Origin: Diphasiastrum complanatum | Taxonomy: Eukaryota; Streptophyta; Lycopodiopsida; Lycopodiales; Lycopodiaceae | Reading direction: 5' to 3' | Assembly: GCA_029204225.1 (NCBI GenBank) | Contig: CM055114.1 | Span: 19,023,273 to 19,087,272 of the forward strand | DNA: 64,000 nucleotides | Part shown: positions 11,492 to 23,356 of the stretch, in pieces | Layout of the letters: each line of letters opens with the position of its first letter | Numbering within the stretch: the first letter of the stretch is position 1 | The notes under the pieces: generated by a model | What the model saw: the letters and a program-made list of their open reading frames with translations, nothing else | The model's database searches: none | Told to the model about the DNA's origin: nothing | Translations under genes and position numbers: made by a program

Positions 11492-12130
11492 TTGAAAGTG
11501 TGTAACAACATTTATTGTTCATCATTTAAGTTTTCTTCACTTCAAATGTCTTCAATGGGTTCATCCTTGTTGGAACCAAGTGAAAGATTGACCACTTCAA
11601 ATTATTCAATTTGGAAAATGAGGATGGAGTCCATCTTGATCCTTCAAGACATGATGGACATAGTTCTTGGCCTTGAAGAAGAACCACAAGTTCTTCGAGA
11701 GGTTCAAAAATACAAAAATAGAGCTAGGATGGCTCTCCACTACATTAAGATGAATGTCTCTAATGAGATATTGAGGGAGATAGGTACTTGTACAACAGCC
11801 AAAGAAGCTTGGGATTGTCTCAAGACTATCTATGAGGCTAAGAATACCTCTAGGCTTCTCACTCTTAGGAATCAAATTTTTCAAAATAGCCAAAAGAGTG
11901 ATGAGAGTGCATCCAGTTATGTTTTCAGAGTAAAAGATATTCATAGAGAACTTGCTTGTATTGGTGATTCCATCAATCAAAATGAGCTAGTTCAAGTCAT
12001 TCTCAATGGATTGAGAAGTGAATTTGATAACCTCGTCCAATCCTATGACATTGAGGAGGAGCTTCCAAGTTTGGAGGCTCTCCAAAGTGTGCTAATTCAG
12101 AAGAATCAAGACAAGAGTACAAGCTCTTGA
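11492..12130 (+). CDS. copia B gag
   Basis: The frame is open for 212 codons. From about residue 18 it reads as a typical copia gag: SMGSSLLEPSERLTTSNYSI, the conserved YSIWKMRMES, TAKEAWDCLKTIYE, RLLTLRNQIF, and VILNGLRSEFDNLV. Translation probably starts at the internal Met near 11546 (MSSMGSS), since the residues before it do not look like gag. The frame stops at 12128; the zinc-knuckle part follows in another frame from 12127, so a one-base shift separates them. Confidence 0.85.
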   Translation: MKVCNNIYCSSFKFSSLQMSSMGSSLLEPSERLTTSNYSIWKMRMESILILQDMMDIVLGLEEEPQVLREVQKYKNRARMALHYIKMNVSNEILREIGTCTTAKEAWDCLKTIYEAKNTSRLLTLRNQIFQNSQKSDESASSYVFRVKDIHRELACIGDSINQNELVQVILNGLRSEFDNLVQSYDIEEELPSLEALQSVLIQKNQDKSTSS

Positions 12131-13023
12131 GGATGGACAAGCTCTCTCTCACTCATAATGATGGCAAAACTCTCTTTGCCAAGGATAAGCACAAAGAGAG
12201 GAGCAAGAACCAACATCAACAATCCTCAAGCAAGGACAAAGTCAAATCCAAAGACAAAGATGAGGAGGAAGATGATTCCTCTAATGCTTCATCATCCAAG
12301 CTCAAGAAGAAGAAGAAGATCAAGTGCTTTTATTGTGGCAAGAAAGGTCATTATGCCACCAAGAAGGCCTATAGAGTCTTTATACTCTCTACTTCTCAAG
12401 TTATTGAAAGTAGAGATGTTGTCTTTCATGAAGATCAACACTCATCATTTGAAGAGGCCGAGATCAAGAAATCTATGGATGCATCATCAATTATTGATTT
12501 TGAAGACAATCATGATGTGATGGGATCGAGATTTGAAGAAGACTCTCCTCGTATTTTTTCACCAAGAAGATCCATGAGAGATAGATCCGAGTCTAAGAGG
12601 ATCTCATATGTTGACAAAGGCAAACAAGTGGATCTTGATTTCACTAATTATGTTTTTTATGTCTCTCATGAAGAGCCAAAGAATGTACAAGAGGCACTCA
12701 ATACCAAGGAGTGGTATGATGCCATGAAGCAAGAGTATGATGCATTGATCACCAACAATACTTGGGAGCTTGTGGATCCTCCTTCCAACAAGCATGTGAT
12801 TGGTTGCAAGTGGGTATTTCGGATCAAGTTCAATCATGATGGCACCATCAACAAGCATAAAGCAAGATTATGTGCCAAAGGATTTGCTCAAATCCATGGT
12901 CTTGATTATGAGGAGACCTTTGCACCCGTTGCAAAGATGGTGACAATAAGAATTCTTATTTCTCTTGCTTGTTTTTTCAAGTGGAAGGTGTTCCAATTAG
13001 ATGTATCCAATGCTTTTTTCTAA
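12127..13023 (+). pseudogene. copia B gag-RT fusion created by internal deletion
   Basis: This 298-codon frame starts in the lysine- and serine-rich gag tail, reaches a zinc knuckle CFYCGKKGHYATKK near 12327-12366 whose last Cys is missing, and passes in frame into AYRVFILSTSQVIESRDVVF, the segment that normally follows integrase. Protease and integrase are thus removed by an in-frame deletion. It continues into reverse transcriptase: [55 protein letters not shown] and [10 protein letters not shown] one-base insertion in a T run at about 13014-13020 ends the frame just before [10 protein letters not shown]. Confidence 0.9.
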
Positions 13024-14205
13024 ATGGTTATCTTGAGGAGGAGATCTATATGGAACAACCTCAAGGATTCATCAAGGATGAGTCCAAAGTGTGCTTGCTC
13101 TTCAAAAGTCTTTATGGACTCAAGCAAGCACCAAGATCATGGTATTAAAGACTTAACTCTTTTCTTATCTCACTAGGATTTACTCTTAGTGACTATAATC
13201 CTTCCATGTATCTAAAGTTTGTTGATAGCAATATTGTCATTCTTCTAATTTATGTTGATGACATTATTCTTTGTGGAAGTTGTATCAAGCTAGTTGATGA
13301 AACCAAGCTAGCACTTGGATGTGAGTTTAAAATGCAAGATCTAGGAGAGATACATTACATCCTAGGCCTAGAAATTGATTTTTATGAAAATCATGTCTTT
13401 ATATGCCAATCTAGATATGCTCACTCTATGTTGGAAAAATTCCATATGGAAAATTCTAAGAGCATAGATACTCCAATGGAGCAAATTGTAAAAGATCCTA
13501 ACAAAGGTGATGAAAGATCCTTTGAGGACATCACACTTTTTAGGAGTCTTGTAGGCTCTTTGATTTGGCTTACCATTACTAGGGCCGATCTTAGTTTTTG
13601 TGTGCACAAATTGAGTCAATTTATGCAAGAACCTAAGATCCATCATTGGAAGATGGCCAAGAGGATTCTAAGATATGTATCTTCATCTTGTGATTATGGT
13701 CTACTCTATAAAAGTGAAGATATATCCATTATTGGCTACTCGGATTCGGACTTTGCAAGTGACAAGATGGATCGAAAGTCTATTAGTGCATACACTATCT
13801 TTCTTGGAGGCAATCTAATATCTTGGCTTTCCAAAAGCAAGATACTATATCTCTCTCTTCATGTGAGGCTGAGTACAAAGCACTCACTACAACTACCAAA
13901 GAAGTGCTTTGGATCAAGAGGAACTAAAGTGCATCAAGGAGGATGATCTACCAATGATCAAGTGTGATAACATCTCGGCCCAAGCTCTTGCCAATAATCC
14001 CATATTTCATGCAAGAAGCAAGCACATAGAAGTGGCACACCATTTTGTGAGAGAAAAGCTTATTGGAGGAGAAATCTATTTGGAGCATGTCAACTCGTCC
14101 TCTTGTATTGCCGATCTACTCACCAAGCCTTTGAGCAAAAGTGCTTTCATCAAGCATAGATCTAATCTTGGAGTTATATCAAGATCAATGTTCAAATCTT
14201 CATAG
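13024..14205 (+). pseudogene. copia B reverse transcriptase palm and RNase H
   Basis: After the frameshift the protein can be followed through [13 protein letters not shown] and [13 protein letters not shown] (ending in a stop at 13146-13148) into the open frame 13206-13946. That frame contains the catalytic LLIYVDDIILCGS near 13245-13280, LGEIHYILGLEI, DTPMEQ and GSLIWLTITRADLSF. RNase H follows with GYSDSDFASD. A frameshift near 13845 moves the rest to 13909-14205, ending with SAQALANNPIFHARSKHIEV and ADLLTKPL. The YVDD box itself is intact. Confidence 0.9.
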
Positions 14206-14212
14206 ATAATTT

Positions 14213-14223
14213 TTTAGGAGGAG
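14213..14223 (+). promoter_or_regulatory. polypurine tract, copia B
   Basis: TTTAGGAGGAG lies directly before the TG of the 3' LTR and would prime plus-strand synthesis. Confidence 0.75.
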
Positions 14224-14960
14224 TGTGAAGAATTGAAAAAGATTATCTATGTTAGATATAGGGGTCTTATGTTTTTTACATCAAGCATCTAGGTGTAGGA
14301 TGTTGATAGGAATAAATTTGGCATAGATGGCAAATTATGCATTTCCACTTGTAATGCCACTATTGAGCCAAAATAGAGTAAGAGGCTAAACACTTGCTAA
14401 TTAGAGTGTAGACAAGTGTAAAGTTTTTGTTTGATGAATTCCAAGAGGTCCAATAGGATATAGAGGTGGAACCTTGTGAGTTCCAATAGGAAATTGAGGT
14501 GTGCTTGAATATAGTCCAATAGAATTAAGAGGTGCATAGATCAATGATCCAATAGGATCAAGAGGTGAAAAAATGTGGTCCAATCATAGTTAAGCATAGT
14601 GGTAGCTCGTGGACCTACTATTATCATTGTACTCCTCATTTTGAAGTCAATTGATTTGGTGATTTCATGGATTTTGTGAGTTATTGGATTTCTAGCTTTC
14701 TCTCTCTACCCGAGAGCTCTTGATGCATTTTCTCTCTCTACCCAAGGAGAGCAGCTTGTTTTTACTTAGATTATTTTTTGAATACTTCCCACACGTGTGA
14801 GTGAGAGTTGGAAGTGATTGAATGCATGTAGTAGTGTGTTTTTGCCATAGGATTCAAGATTGATCTTGAATCTCAATCTAGTCTTGATCTTGGTGCATCT
14901 ACACACCTTAGGAGATCACAAGTACATGTAGTGGACAGTCCACACGTGTGAAATTCAACA
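14224..14960 (+). repeat. 3' LTR of copia B
   Basis: It is nearly identical to 10054-10788. Visible differences include G to T in 'gaggtcc', CCCGAGG to CCCAAGG, and a two-base addition near 14936. Confidence 0.95.
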
Positions 14961-15365
<405 letters not shown>

Positions 15366-15935
15366 TGATGGTAGTTGTATGTTTGAATTTGCTTATAATA
15401 ATGGTCCAATTGTGTAATATAGTGTTATTTTTTTAATGCTTATTCAAAAAAAAAAGAGCAAGCGTTTAAAGAGCGAGCAATTGCACGTTTGCACTTAAGC
15501 TTCAAGTGAGTTTACCAGTGAGTTTGTGTTGTTTCAATTTGTTTTATTATTGGAATACGTTATCTAATATAGTAAGAAATTAAATGTAATTCATAATTTT
15601 CATTTTGTTTAAGGCAATTTCATATTTTACCGCATACACTAGCAATTAGTTAATATGCAAAGGTGAAATGTAGATAATTAAAATTTCCAATCCTAGGAAG
15701 GTGTGTAGCCCTTACTTTTCTCCCGCTAAAGGCGAGGTTCTAATCTTTCCAACTTGCATGAAAAAACCTACATGCCGCAGGGAGGGAATATGTGGTGACA
15801 TTTTGAAATAGAACATAACCGCAAGGTTCGGGTATTATAATTATCACATTCAACTCTATCTATAAAAGTATACATAAAAAGTATTGCGATGAATATAAAA
15901 AAAAAATGAGTGCAAGTGAATTTAAGTATTAATAA

Positions 15936-16232
15936 TCATAGATCATTCTCATCATTTACATCATTTTCGTCATCACACAAGTCTTGACACTCATCTGAAT
16001 CTAGGTCTAGATATAATAGTAAATTTTTGATCGTGTCTCTTTGATGATGTGAGCTACCCTCATATTCAATCTCCTCTTCTTCTAATTCTATCTCATTCAA
16101 ACATGGGGGCCTCAAATTACTCCCAATTTGGTCTTGTACGATCGTAGGAATCTCATCATTTTCATTTGTACCTTTTTCTCCCATCATTTGGAGTTTGGAT
16201 GAGTGGTTCAGGTTCTTCCAAAACGTCGCCAA
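15936..16232 (-). pseudogene. acidic ORF in CACTA left part
   Basis: The frame of 98 codons starts MATFWKNLNHSSKLQ and becomes strongly acidic (LEEEEIEYE, DLDSDECQDLCDDENDVNDEN). Acidic tails of this kind are common at the C-terminus of CACTA transposases, and the strand agrees with TNP2 at 19-21 kb, so it is probably the last exon of that transposase. There is no catalytic motif to prove it. Confidence 0.35.
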
Positions 16233-16658
16233 AATTGGGTGGTGGTTCGTCGTGTGTATCTAATTCTACAATATCTTTTCCTTCATTTTCTTGCATTAAG
16301 GTGGATCACATATCACCATCTTGGGTCTATTCGATCTGGATGGAATATAATCAGCCAAAGAATAAAAGAAAATTAAGTTAGTCTTATAAGATTTATACAT
16401 AAATAATTGGATTGCGAATATTAATGACATTGAAATTTTAGAGTCTCACTTGTTCGCAATGTTGTGGCAATACTAATATTAGCAACTGTGCTAACACAAA
16501 GAAAATAAAAAAATAATAATAAAACTTTGTGGCATGTGTTTTGTAAGACCACGTATGAGTATCTATCAATAAACTTCAAGCCATGGCATGTGTTTTGTAA
16601 GTCCATGAGTAGAAGCTTAAATAATAACAAAACAACTTAAACTTAGATTTAGAACTTA

Positions 16659-17277
16659 GACTTAGGAAACTTAAGACTAGAAATATTTTATCTTAAGTTT
16701 TTCTAAGTTAAGAAATTTGAAGTTCTAAATCCTAAGTTAGAAGTTCTTGAAAAGCTAGGAACAGATTAGTCCCATAAGTTAGTAGACACTTATGGAAGAC
16801 AATCCTTGCCATAAAAGGAGAGGTATTTGCATTGTAACCAACACTTTTGAGATTAAGCTATCTTGCTCTCTATTTTGGAGAATTATCATTCTATGTCATT
16901 TGTGTTCCCTTTGGAAAGGTGCATAGCTTGAGGGAAGGTGCTCGGGCCTCCTCTTGCCTCCTTTTCAACGGTTTATTGTGGCATGTTTTTTATTGCTTAT
17001 TTGCTTAATACTAGCCGCCATATTATTTTATTACCCTTTTGGGTTTAAGTAGAATTCAGATTAAACACCTTGCTAGTTGGGTAAGCCTTGGCAAGGGTTT
17101 GTATTTTATCACCTTAGATAGTTTCATTGCCGTTTTGAGCACTAATTGGGTAACTTCTTAGTTTCGCAATTCTGTTTGAACCTTAGTAGATACTTAAAAA
17201 GTGGACAAATCTCTACATCCCTATACTACACCTGTAAGTAGATCTAGCCACCGCAAACACTATAAATACTTCCAACA
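16659..17277 (+). repeat. LTR of Athila/Tat-like fragment
   Basis: The right end TACTTCCAACA is exact by comparison with the inverted copy (55988-56607). The left end is set by alignment of CTTAGGAAACTTAAG with its counterpart there. A diagnostic stretch is AGGGAAGGTGCTCGGGCCTC near 16933-16952. The first bases of this copy are degenerate and do not show TG clearly. Confidence 0.7.
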
Positions 17278-17293
17278 TTGGCGTCATTGTCGC
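17278..17293 (+). promoter_or_regulatory. decayed Athila/Tat primer-binding site
   Basis: TTGGCGTCATTGTCGC follows the LTR end. It resembles the TTGGCGCCGTTGCC site of Athila/Tat elements with C-to-T-like changes. The inverted copy has TTGGTGCCGTTTCC at the same place. Confidence 0.65.
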
Positions 17294-18175
17294 TTTTTAA
17301 GTATTTTTCTACCTAGCTTCTTCTCCTTTTTCTTTTGTTTTTTGTTTCCATGTTGTATGTTTGCTTGTGTGCTTATCTCTATCTACCAACAAATAGCATG
17401 CGTCGTCTCTCCAGGTCCTATGCGATCTGCGGAGCAACTTCTCAAACCGGGGGAAGCAACAAAAGAGTCAACTTGGGCATTTTCTTGAAAAGAATTGACC
17501 CAAGTGACCTTTTTCACAACCAAAAAGGTATATCAAAATTCGTCAGTATGTCTGCAGCCCTAACAGACCCTGATCTTTCATTTTATCACCTCCACGAATT
17601 TAGACCACAGTCAGATTTTGAGAAAACAGCCTGATATACTGTCAAAATTCCTTATTTCTCATTAAAATCTTTGTCCTAAAATTCGCCGACTTCGTTGAGG
17701 CTAGATCTCATTAAGATCAGTCCTTCAGCAGCTCCGTGAATTCTATCTCACAGATTTTGCCCATTTACTGTCAAAACATCACATTTTTATCTATATTCCC
17801 TATCTGCCAATCAAACCTCTCTATTAGAATTCGTCATCCAGCCTAAGAATTCGTCCTCACAGAGCACGATTTTCCTGTACTATCCGCGAATTCTGAAATG
17901 CCAATTTTTTTTCAGAAAATCTAAAAAAATCACTATTCTGACATTCAAAAATCTTTTTCAAAATTTGTGAGTATTATAGTTAGATTTATCTGCCTCTCCA
18001 CGATTTCTCAACCTGTCCGCGAATTCTATAACAATCAGAAAGACCAATTTTTGTCCTACACTTTCCATTCTGCAAGCAAACTGCCCTTTTTGTCAAGTAC
18101 AGTCCTACCCTGCTCATCTATATTCTGCATCATGTCTCGTGACTGTGCTGAATCTTCTATCCAACTCCTCCATGA

Positions 18176-18945
18176 ATGGAACGAAGAATTCCACGTATCG
18201 ATGCACCAAAGTACGATGGCGAATCTGACCCAGTCCGATTTTTTCAAGACTTTGATAATGTGTGCCGTTTTTATGGAGATACCTCTGAAACTGAAAAGCT
18301 TCGTCTATTTCCCATGGTACTCTATGGCACCGCCAAGGAGTGGTACCTGAATCTTGAAGCTCCTAATTTTGCTTCTTGGGGCTCTCATCAAGCGTTTCAA
18401 ACCATCCAACCTGACTTAGAGCCCGTTCATTCAAATTACTCATATCAAGATGCGTCGCGAAGAGTCTCTTCGAAACTACATTGAGCGTTTTAAACGTCTC
18501 AAAGTAAAATGTGTTGATGAAAATATCACTGAAGGAATGGCCATAAAACTATTTTTAGTTGAATTGCCAAAAAACATCCACCGTGAACTCAAACCAGTTA
18601 ACCTTTATGATCAACTTAAAGATGTGATGACTGATGTTATCTATGAAGAAGACGAAGGTTCCGACGATGACTTTGACCATCGTGAAAAGAAACCTAAGAA
18701 TCCGGACCGTCCTAATCACCCAAAATCTGATAATATTCCTCAGTCTTACGAACTTCTACATCAAATGGAAACCTAACAAAAAGCTCAACAATCTCATATG
18801 GATAAACTCATTGCCGATTTCCAAACCACCATGAAACAGATTGTTGAGAAATCCTTTCCAGCAAGGGAAAATGTCTGGTGTCCAACCTGCTCACAACATC
18901 ACACTACTAATGAATGCCCTCAACTACGAAATCATTTTCCAGCAG
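18176..18945 (+). pseudogene. Athila/Tat-like gag remnant
   Basis: Gag begins near MERRIPRIDAPKYDGESDP (18176) and runs through VRFFQDFDNVCRFYG, KLRLFPMVLYGTAKEWYLNL to about 18400. After a frame change it continues with EESLRNYIERFKRLKVKC (about 18455-18510) and an acidic stretch (YEEDEGSDDDFD). A Cys/His cluster WCPTCSQHHTTNECP near 18873-18917 is the gag zinc finger. After about 18945 the similarity to gag is lost. Three frames are needed, so this is a pseudogene. The inverted copy preserves the phrase FPMVLYGTSREWYLNL. Confidence 0.8.
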
Positions 18946-19138
18946 TTCTTCTCCATTTTTGGATGCTTTTAGCATTGTATCAAAAACCCATTCACGAGAG
19001 CATTTTGAAGGTAAAGGCTCCAAAGGTTCGTTGTTCTCCAAACGCCCTCTTTTTTGTTCGATCAATTGATATTTCTTCTTCGTTTCAATGTTATGTTTCT
19101 TTCCTTTTTGGCTTCTTCATACCTTGAAATCCACTTTC

Positions 19139-20935
19139 TCATTTGTCCACAATTATATAATATGAATGTGTCAATTTCTTTTTTAATTGAGATGAAAGTC
19201 TCTTTTGCACCCAAAAATAGATTAGATTCATTATATAGATATCTGAACATTCACTTAAAACGGGGTAGTCATGCATCGTCCACATTAGAAATCCACGAAC
19301 AACAAAGTTCCTTTGTTGTAAAGGTCTCGAGAAGTGGTAATCATGAATACCATTCCAAAGAATGCACAATTCATCGACCAAAGGTGCAAGGTACACATCC
19401 ATGTTCTTGGCCTTGTACTGCTAAAATCAATAAAGCCAATAACAAGTGTCCCGTTTTAATATTCAACCATGGAGGTATGTTATAATTAACAAGCACAATT
19501 GGCCATGTGGACCAAGTTGACACTTGAACGTTAAAAGGATTTATGCCATCCATAGCAAGGCCAAATCTCAAATTACGAGATTCGTTTTTAAACTGGGGCC
19601 ATTAGTCTTCAATATGTTTCCATGCAAGTGTAGTGGGTTTCTTTCCTTGCCTAACCTGAATCCAAGATCTAGTCAATCTAGCATCAAAGAGACAAAGTTA
19701 GTTGTCATGCGTAGGTTCGTTCCCATGAGAGCGATAGTATAGTTCAAATTTCAACATGAATGGAGGATCTAACACTAACATCCATTAACACTAAGCATTA
19801 ACACTACATCCATTAACCCTACTTCCATTAAATCTAAAACCCTCCAACAGCAGGTGAATCACTTGGTACTCGCATCACATCATCCGTAGATCGATTTTTG
19901 ACATGCCAATCCATTAGTTGTGCCAAAGATTTATATCTAAATAAACGTTGCAATCGTGGGATAATTGGAAAATGTCGTAACACTTTTTGTGGCACTTTAT
20001 CCCCTCGTACGTCATCTCGAAAACGTGAAGCATTACACATTGGACATTGAAGCTTTTCTGAATACTCACCTCTATATAGAACATGGTCTTCTGGACATGC
20101 ATGTATTGTGTCGTAATCCATTCCAAGCATGGTCGTCATCTTTTGTGTTTCTTTTCGTGTTTTAGGTATCACATTTTTTTTCGAAAGTATTTGGTGCAAC
20201 AATCTAAAAAAAGAACAATGCGAGTTGTTAGGAAAGAAAAAAAATTAACTTAATATAAATACGCTATAAAGTATAATAGTTGTGTTATGCGTTAAGTACC
20301 CGAATAAAGATGTCACGCTACGATCACTCCATTTGTATGTTGCTTGAAGGTTTAGAATAAGAATTGACATAGCTAGTGTCGAAATGGATGCTCCATAATA
20401 TAGAGGAGTGTCTGCCTCCTTGCGCAATAGAATTGCGTCTTCATCCATCTCAAATTGTTCATGATCTCCATCTTCATTAGAAGATGCATGCATATCATCA
20501 TTCTCATTTGGTTCAAAGTAAGATTCAAACATATTTTGCATTGCTTCATCGTGTTGCACCTCATTATCATAATCATTAGAATCAAGTTGATTACTATTTT
20601 TTCCAATTGTGTTTGTCTCTTCAATTTGTTTCATTCTTTGTTTTCTCATGTCTATCAAAACTTGACATTGATTGTAAGTAAACACGGATGGATCAACTCC
20701 GTGGAATGGCATTCGATGTATTGGCTACACACATGAAACAAATTCCATAAGTGACATATATAGATTGATGAAGATTATAATAAAAAAACAATCATATAAA
20801 GTTAACAAATCTCAGCGTCTTCCAAATTCAATGGTTGACCACCTTCTTTTTGTCCAAACTTCCACAAATGATTTTCAACAATGCGTCTTTCACGCATTAT
20901 TTGTCCATCACACTTGAGGCATGTGCACTATATTT
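19139..20935 (-). pseudogene. CACTA TNP2-type transposase remnant
   Basis: Reading leftward, 20935-20800 holds a Cys/His segment (CTCLKCDGQIMRERR ... ENHLWKFG) like the transposase-associated domain. 20712-20300 has an acidic region and YKWSDRSVTSLF. An intron-like gap ends at TTTTTTTAG near 20203. Then 20202-19834 carries LGMDYDTIHACPEDHVLYRG, CPMCNASRF, PQKVLRHFPIIPRLQRLFR and QLMDWHVKNRS, which are hallmark TNP2 phrases. After a frame break come LAWKHIEDQWPQF, RFGLAMDGINPF, WPIVLVNYNIPPW and MDVYLAPLVDEL (down to about 19340). Several shifts and stops are present. The part coding for the rest of the transposase lies beyond the Athila/Tat-like insertion or is lost. Confidence 0.85.
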
Positions 20936-21491
20936 TATTTTGAAAATAATTTTTCTACGAGAAACAAAAATCAAGTACATGTCACTTTAGCACAATAGTT
21001 TAACTTATAATAACAAAGTCTTTATGAACAAGAAAACATACATGTTTATTACTTACTTTGTTAACTTGAGTAGTGTCTTCATCGCTAGACTGATTTGAAT
21101 GTAATTCATCTCGTTGTGATTAATTGCATATATGCACAAGTACAAAACACAAATAACATAAAATTATTGTATGATTCCAATGTTTTAATTTTTAGATAGT
21201 ATTATTCTTATACGTTGTCGCTTATATGATTCTTTTGCATCTTGGTGCAGGCTCTAAATGCATATCTCTCTTCTTTTGTAATCACAGGTATGAAAGTCCC
21301 ACTCCAATATGCATTAAAGTTCTGTAGTCAATTTTGTTTTCTACTTCATTTCAATATATTAGGGTTTATTGTAATGTATTGTATGTTTATGAATGTAGTA
21401 ATCATGTCGGAGGCAGCGGTGAAAGCTCAAGAGACTATGTTAAAATCTATATAAATCATTAACTCCTAAGGAAAAAATAGAACTGCAAAGT

Positions 21492-22245
21492 ATGCTTAGC
21501 CGAGATGAGGGTGGTCCCTCACAAGCGGCCGCGGCTCCCGCCCCCACTGAAGAGTCATCCACAAATCCTTATAATGATGTGGATCCTCACGGTAATTTAA
21601 TTGCCAACAAAAAAGGGAGGGTAGTTTTGGATCGACTCTATTCTTTATGTCAATGCCATTTTGGCTATAGATTGTTTAGTAACTGGTCCGAACAACGTAC
21701 TGCCGATAAATGACAGGTTATTGGTACCCTTCGTGACAAATTCCAACAAGAAGAGGAATTCAAGGAGAAGGAAATTCATAAGCATATGAGCTTATGGATT
21801 AGGCATCGTCGTAATATGGCACGACGAGCTTATAGGGACGGGAAATCCAAGCTCTCTTGGTTTTCAAGAAATGATTGGAACCGTGTAAAAGCGGATGAAC
21901 AAACACCATATAAATACAAGATCTAGAAAGATGTTGCAGCCGCTAGGATGCATGGGATAGGCAATCTTAGGTTGGGCTTGAGTAGAAAGATGAGATTGCA
22001 AGTAAGAATGGTAAGTGCACTTACACTACTCTTATAGTTTATCTTTGATTTCATATGCTTTTATTTTAATATGTATTATGACTAGCTGCTCCAATGTAGC
22101 CCTAAATTAATTTTAACTTAAATTGAATGCATGGATAGCTGGCAAACTATGGATGTCTACCAACTAAGGTGGAATATGAATTTGCTTTCAAGGAATCATA
22201 TGACGCATTAGTCGACCAACTAAAGAACGAGGGTCATCCTTCAAA
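21492..22245 (+). pseudogene. En/Spm-type companion ORF, divergent from TNP2
   Basis: The frame at 21492-21713 begins MLSRDEGGPSQAAAAPAPTE and contains DPHGNLIANKKGRVVLDRLY. A stop follows, then QQEEEFKEKEIHKHMSLWIR, RRNMARRAYRDGKSKLSWF and RNDWNRVKADEQTPYKYK read on to about 21920, and RLGLSRKMRLQVRM to about 22015. A possible next exon (22138-22245) reads LANYGCLPTKVEYEFAFKES. This architecture resembles the plant 'Transposase, Ptta/En/Spm' proteins that accompany TNP2 in CACTA elements. It is transcribed away from TNP2, with about 0.5 kb between their starts. Confidence 0.6.
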
Positions 22246-22917
22246 TGTAGTACTAGTTTTTGTATTCATACTAATGTGGTTTGTATTTCGACATCAATTT
22301 TATTTAATCTAATACGATCAAGCATTAAATATTAATGTAGTTTGTTTGCTTGTCATGCAAACTGGACGTCACGACAACGACGAGTAAGTTAGGTTTATAA
22401 ATTGATGTTAGATCTAGAAAGACTCATGCGACATTAAAGCACCAATTTTGTAATACATTGATTGATATTATGAAAATATTATTATTGCAAATGATCGCGC
22501 TATATTGCCATTGTTTTTATATGTGCAATGTTCTTTTTTCAAAAATTGCAATGTCGAATTTTGAGATGTGGATTGACATAATAACCAACTAAGAATTTAA
22601 AACCATATGCAATGTCGGATTTCAAAACAACAATCAATATCATATATAGAAATCTAAATGAAATTTATGATGTGCATAAAGCAATGCAATAAAGTATTGT
22701 CATTCATAATGGACATGAAGTAATGCAATAAAATATAGAATGAAAAGTAATTTAAGAATGAAAAGTACCTCATGCTTAGCTTGTTGTTTGATTCAAATGT
22801 TGAATCCAGCTCAAAAATATTGTTTCAAAAACAATTCATGAACAGTGTTTCTCCAAGAACAGCCTGATAAAAATGCGCATGTTATTTTTTACGCATTTTT
22901 TATTTTTTATACCCTAA

Positions 22918-23356
22918 TTTGGGATGTCGGAATCTGACATCCAAACGCATCGGACAGACATTGGATAGACATCTGACACACGTCGGACCCTTTTTTTTAT
23001 CATTCAAGTAGACGTCGGATGGGCGTCGGACATCCGTCGGACAATTTTATGGATCATTCTGGATTTACAGATGTCGAAATCCGACAGGTTTTTTGGACGT
23101 GACAATGCGACGTCCACGTTGGATAACAAGCGACGTCCACATCGCATGTCACAATCCGACATCCACGACGAATTCCTTTCCATCGACCGAGATTTGTGTT
23201 TTCGGATTCCGGCAACTTATGAATGTCATATTGCGGCGTGTTTTATGGATGTCAGATTCCGACGACCTATAGCAACGTGTTTTTTCGACGTCTGTGACGA
23301 ATTAAAAAAAATTAAACTCGCAATTCATGTCGCAAATCACGACGGGTGTTGTAGTG
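22918..23356. repeat. CACTA subterminal repeats and right terminus
   Basis: GTCGGA and its complement TCCGAC, with variants, occur many times in both orientations (for example around 22925-22990, 23010-23040, 23065-23085 and 23150-23160). Such clustered short motifs are where the companion protein binds in characterised En/Spm elements. The terminal bases 23340-23356 read CGACGGGTGTTGTAGTG, the complement of a CACTA terminal repeat. Confidence 0.75.

Larger units (their letters stand above)
10054..14960 (+). mobile_element. copia element B, young and lacking integrase
   Basis: This 4.9-kb copia element has LTRs at 10054-10788 and 14224-14960 that differ at about six positions by eye, so it is the youngest full insertion here. 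Flanking bases are AGAGA on the left and ACAGA on the right, an imperfect duplication within a GA-rich target. Its single coding block fuses the gag zinc knuckle directly to the region after integrase, so protease and integrase are absent. Frameshifts in reverse transcriptase and RNase H also disable it. Movement would have depended on enzymes of an intact relative. Confidence 0.9.
16659..18945 (+). mobile_element. Athila/Tat-like gypsy fragment (LTR, leader, gag)
   Basis: This contains an LTR (about 16659-17277), a decayed primer site, a leader and part of gag, then stops abruptly. A second copy in inverted orientation lies at 54896-56607 and fixes the LTR limits. The 3' part, with pol and the second LTR, is absent. 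It interrupts the CACTA transposase region. Confidence 0.75.
15640..23356 (-). mobile_element. CACTA (En/Spm-type) transposon, interrupted
   Basis: The minus strand encodes pieces of the TNP2 transposase (19.1-20.9 kb), and a divergent plus-strand gene of the plant En/Spm companion type starts at 21492. The right end has subterminal GTCGGA/TCCGAC repeats and terminates at 23356; on the minus strand the terminus reads CACTACAACACCCGTCG, a canonical CACTA end. An Athila/Tat-like fragment (16659-18.95 kb) lies inside. I found no matching left terminus, so the left border is only an estimate and that end may be lost in the microsatellite island. It interrupts reverse transcriptase of copia A. Confidence 0.75.

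Noticed and set aside
12158-12520. 120-codon Arg/Lys-rich plus-strand frame
   Set aside because: It is a shadow of the lysine-rich gag tail in the gag-RT fusion at 12127-13023.
20455-20736. Hydrophobic plus-strand frame of 93 codons
   Set aside because: It is antisense to the acidic, Asp/Asn-rich part of the TNP2 remnant, which explains its composition.
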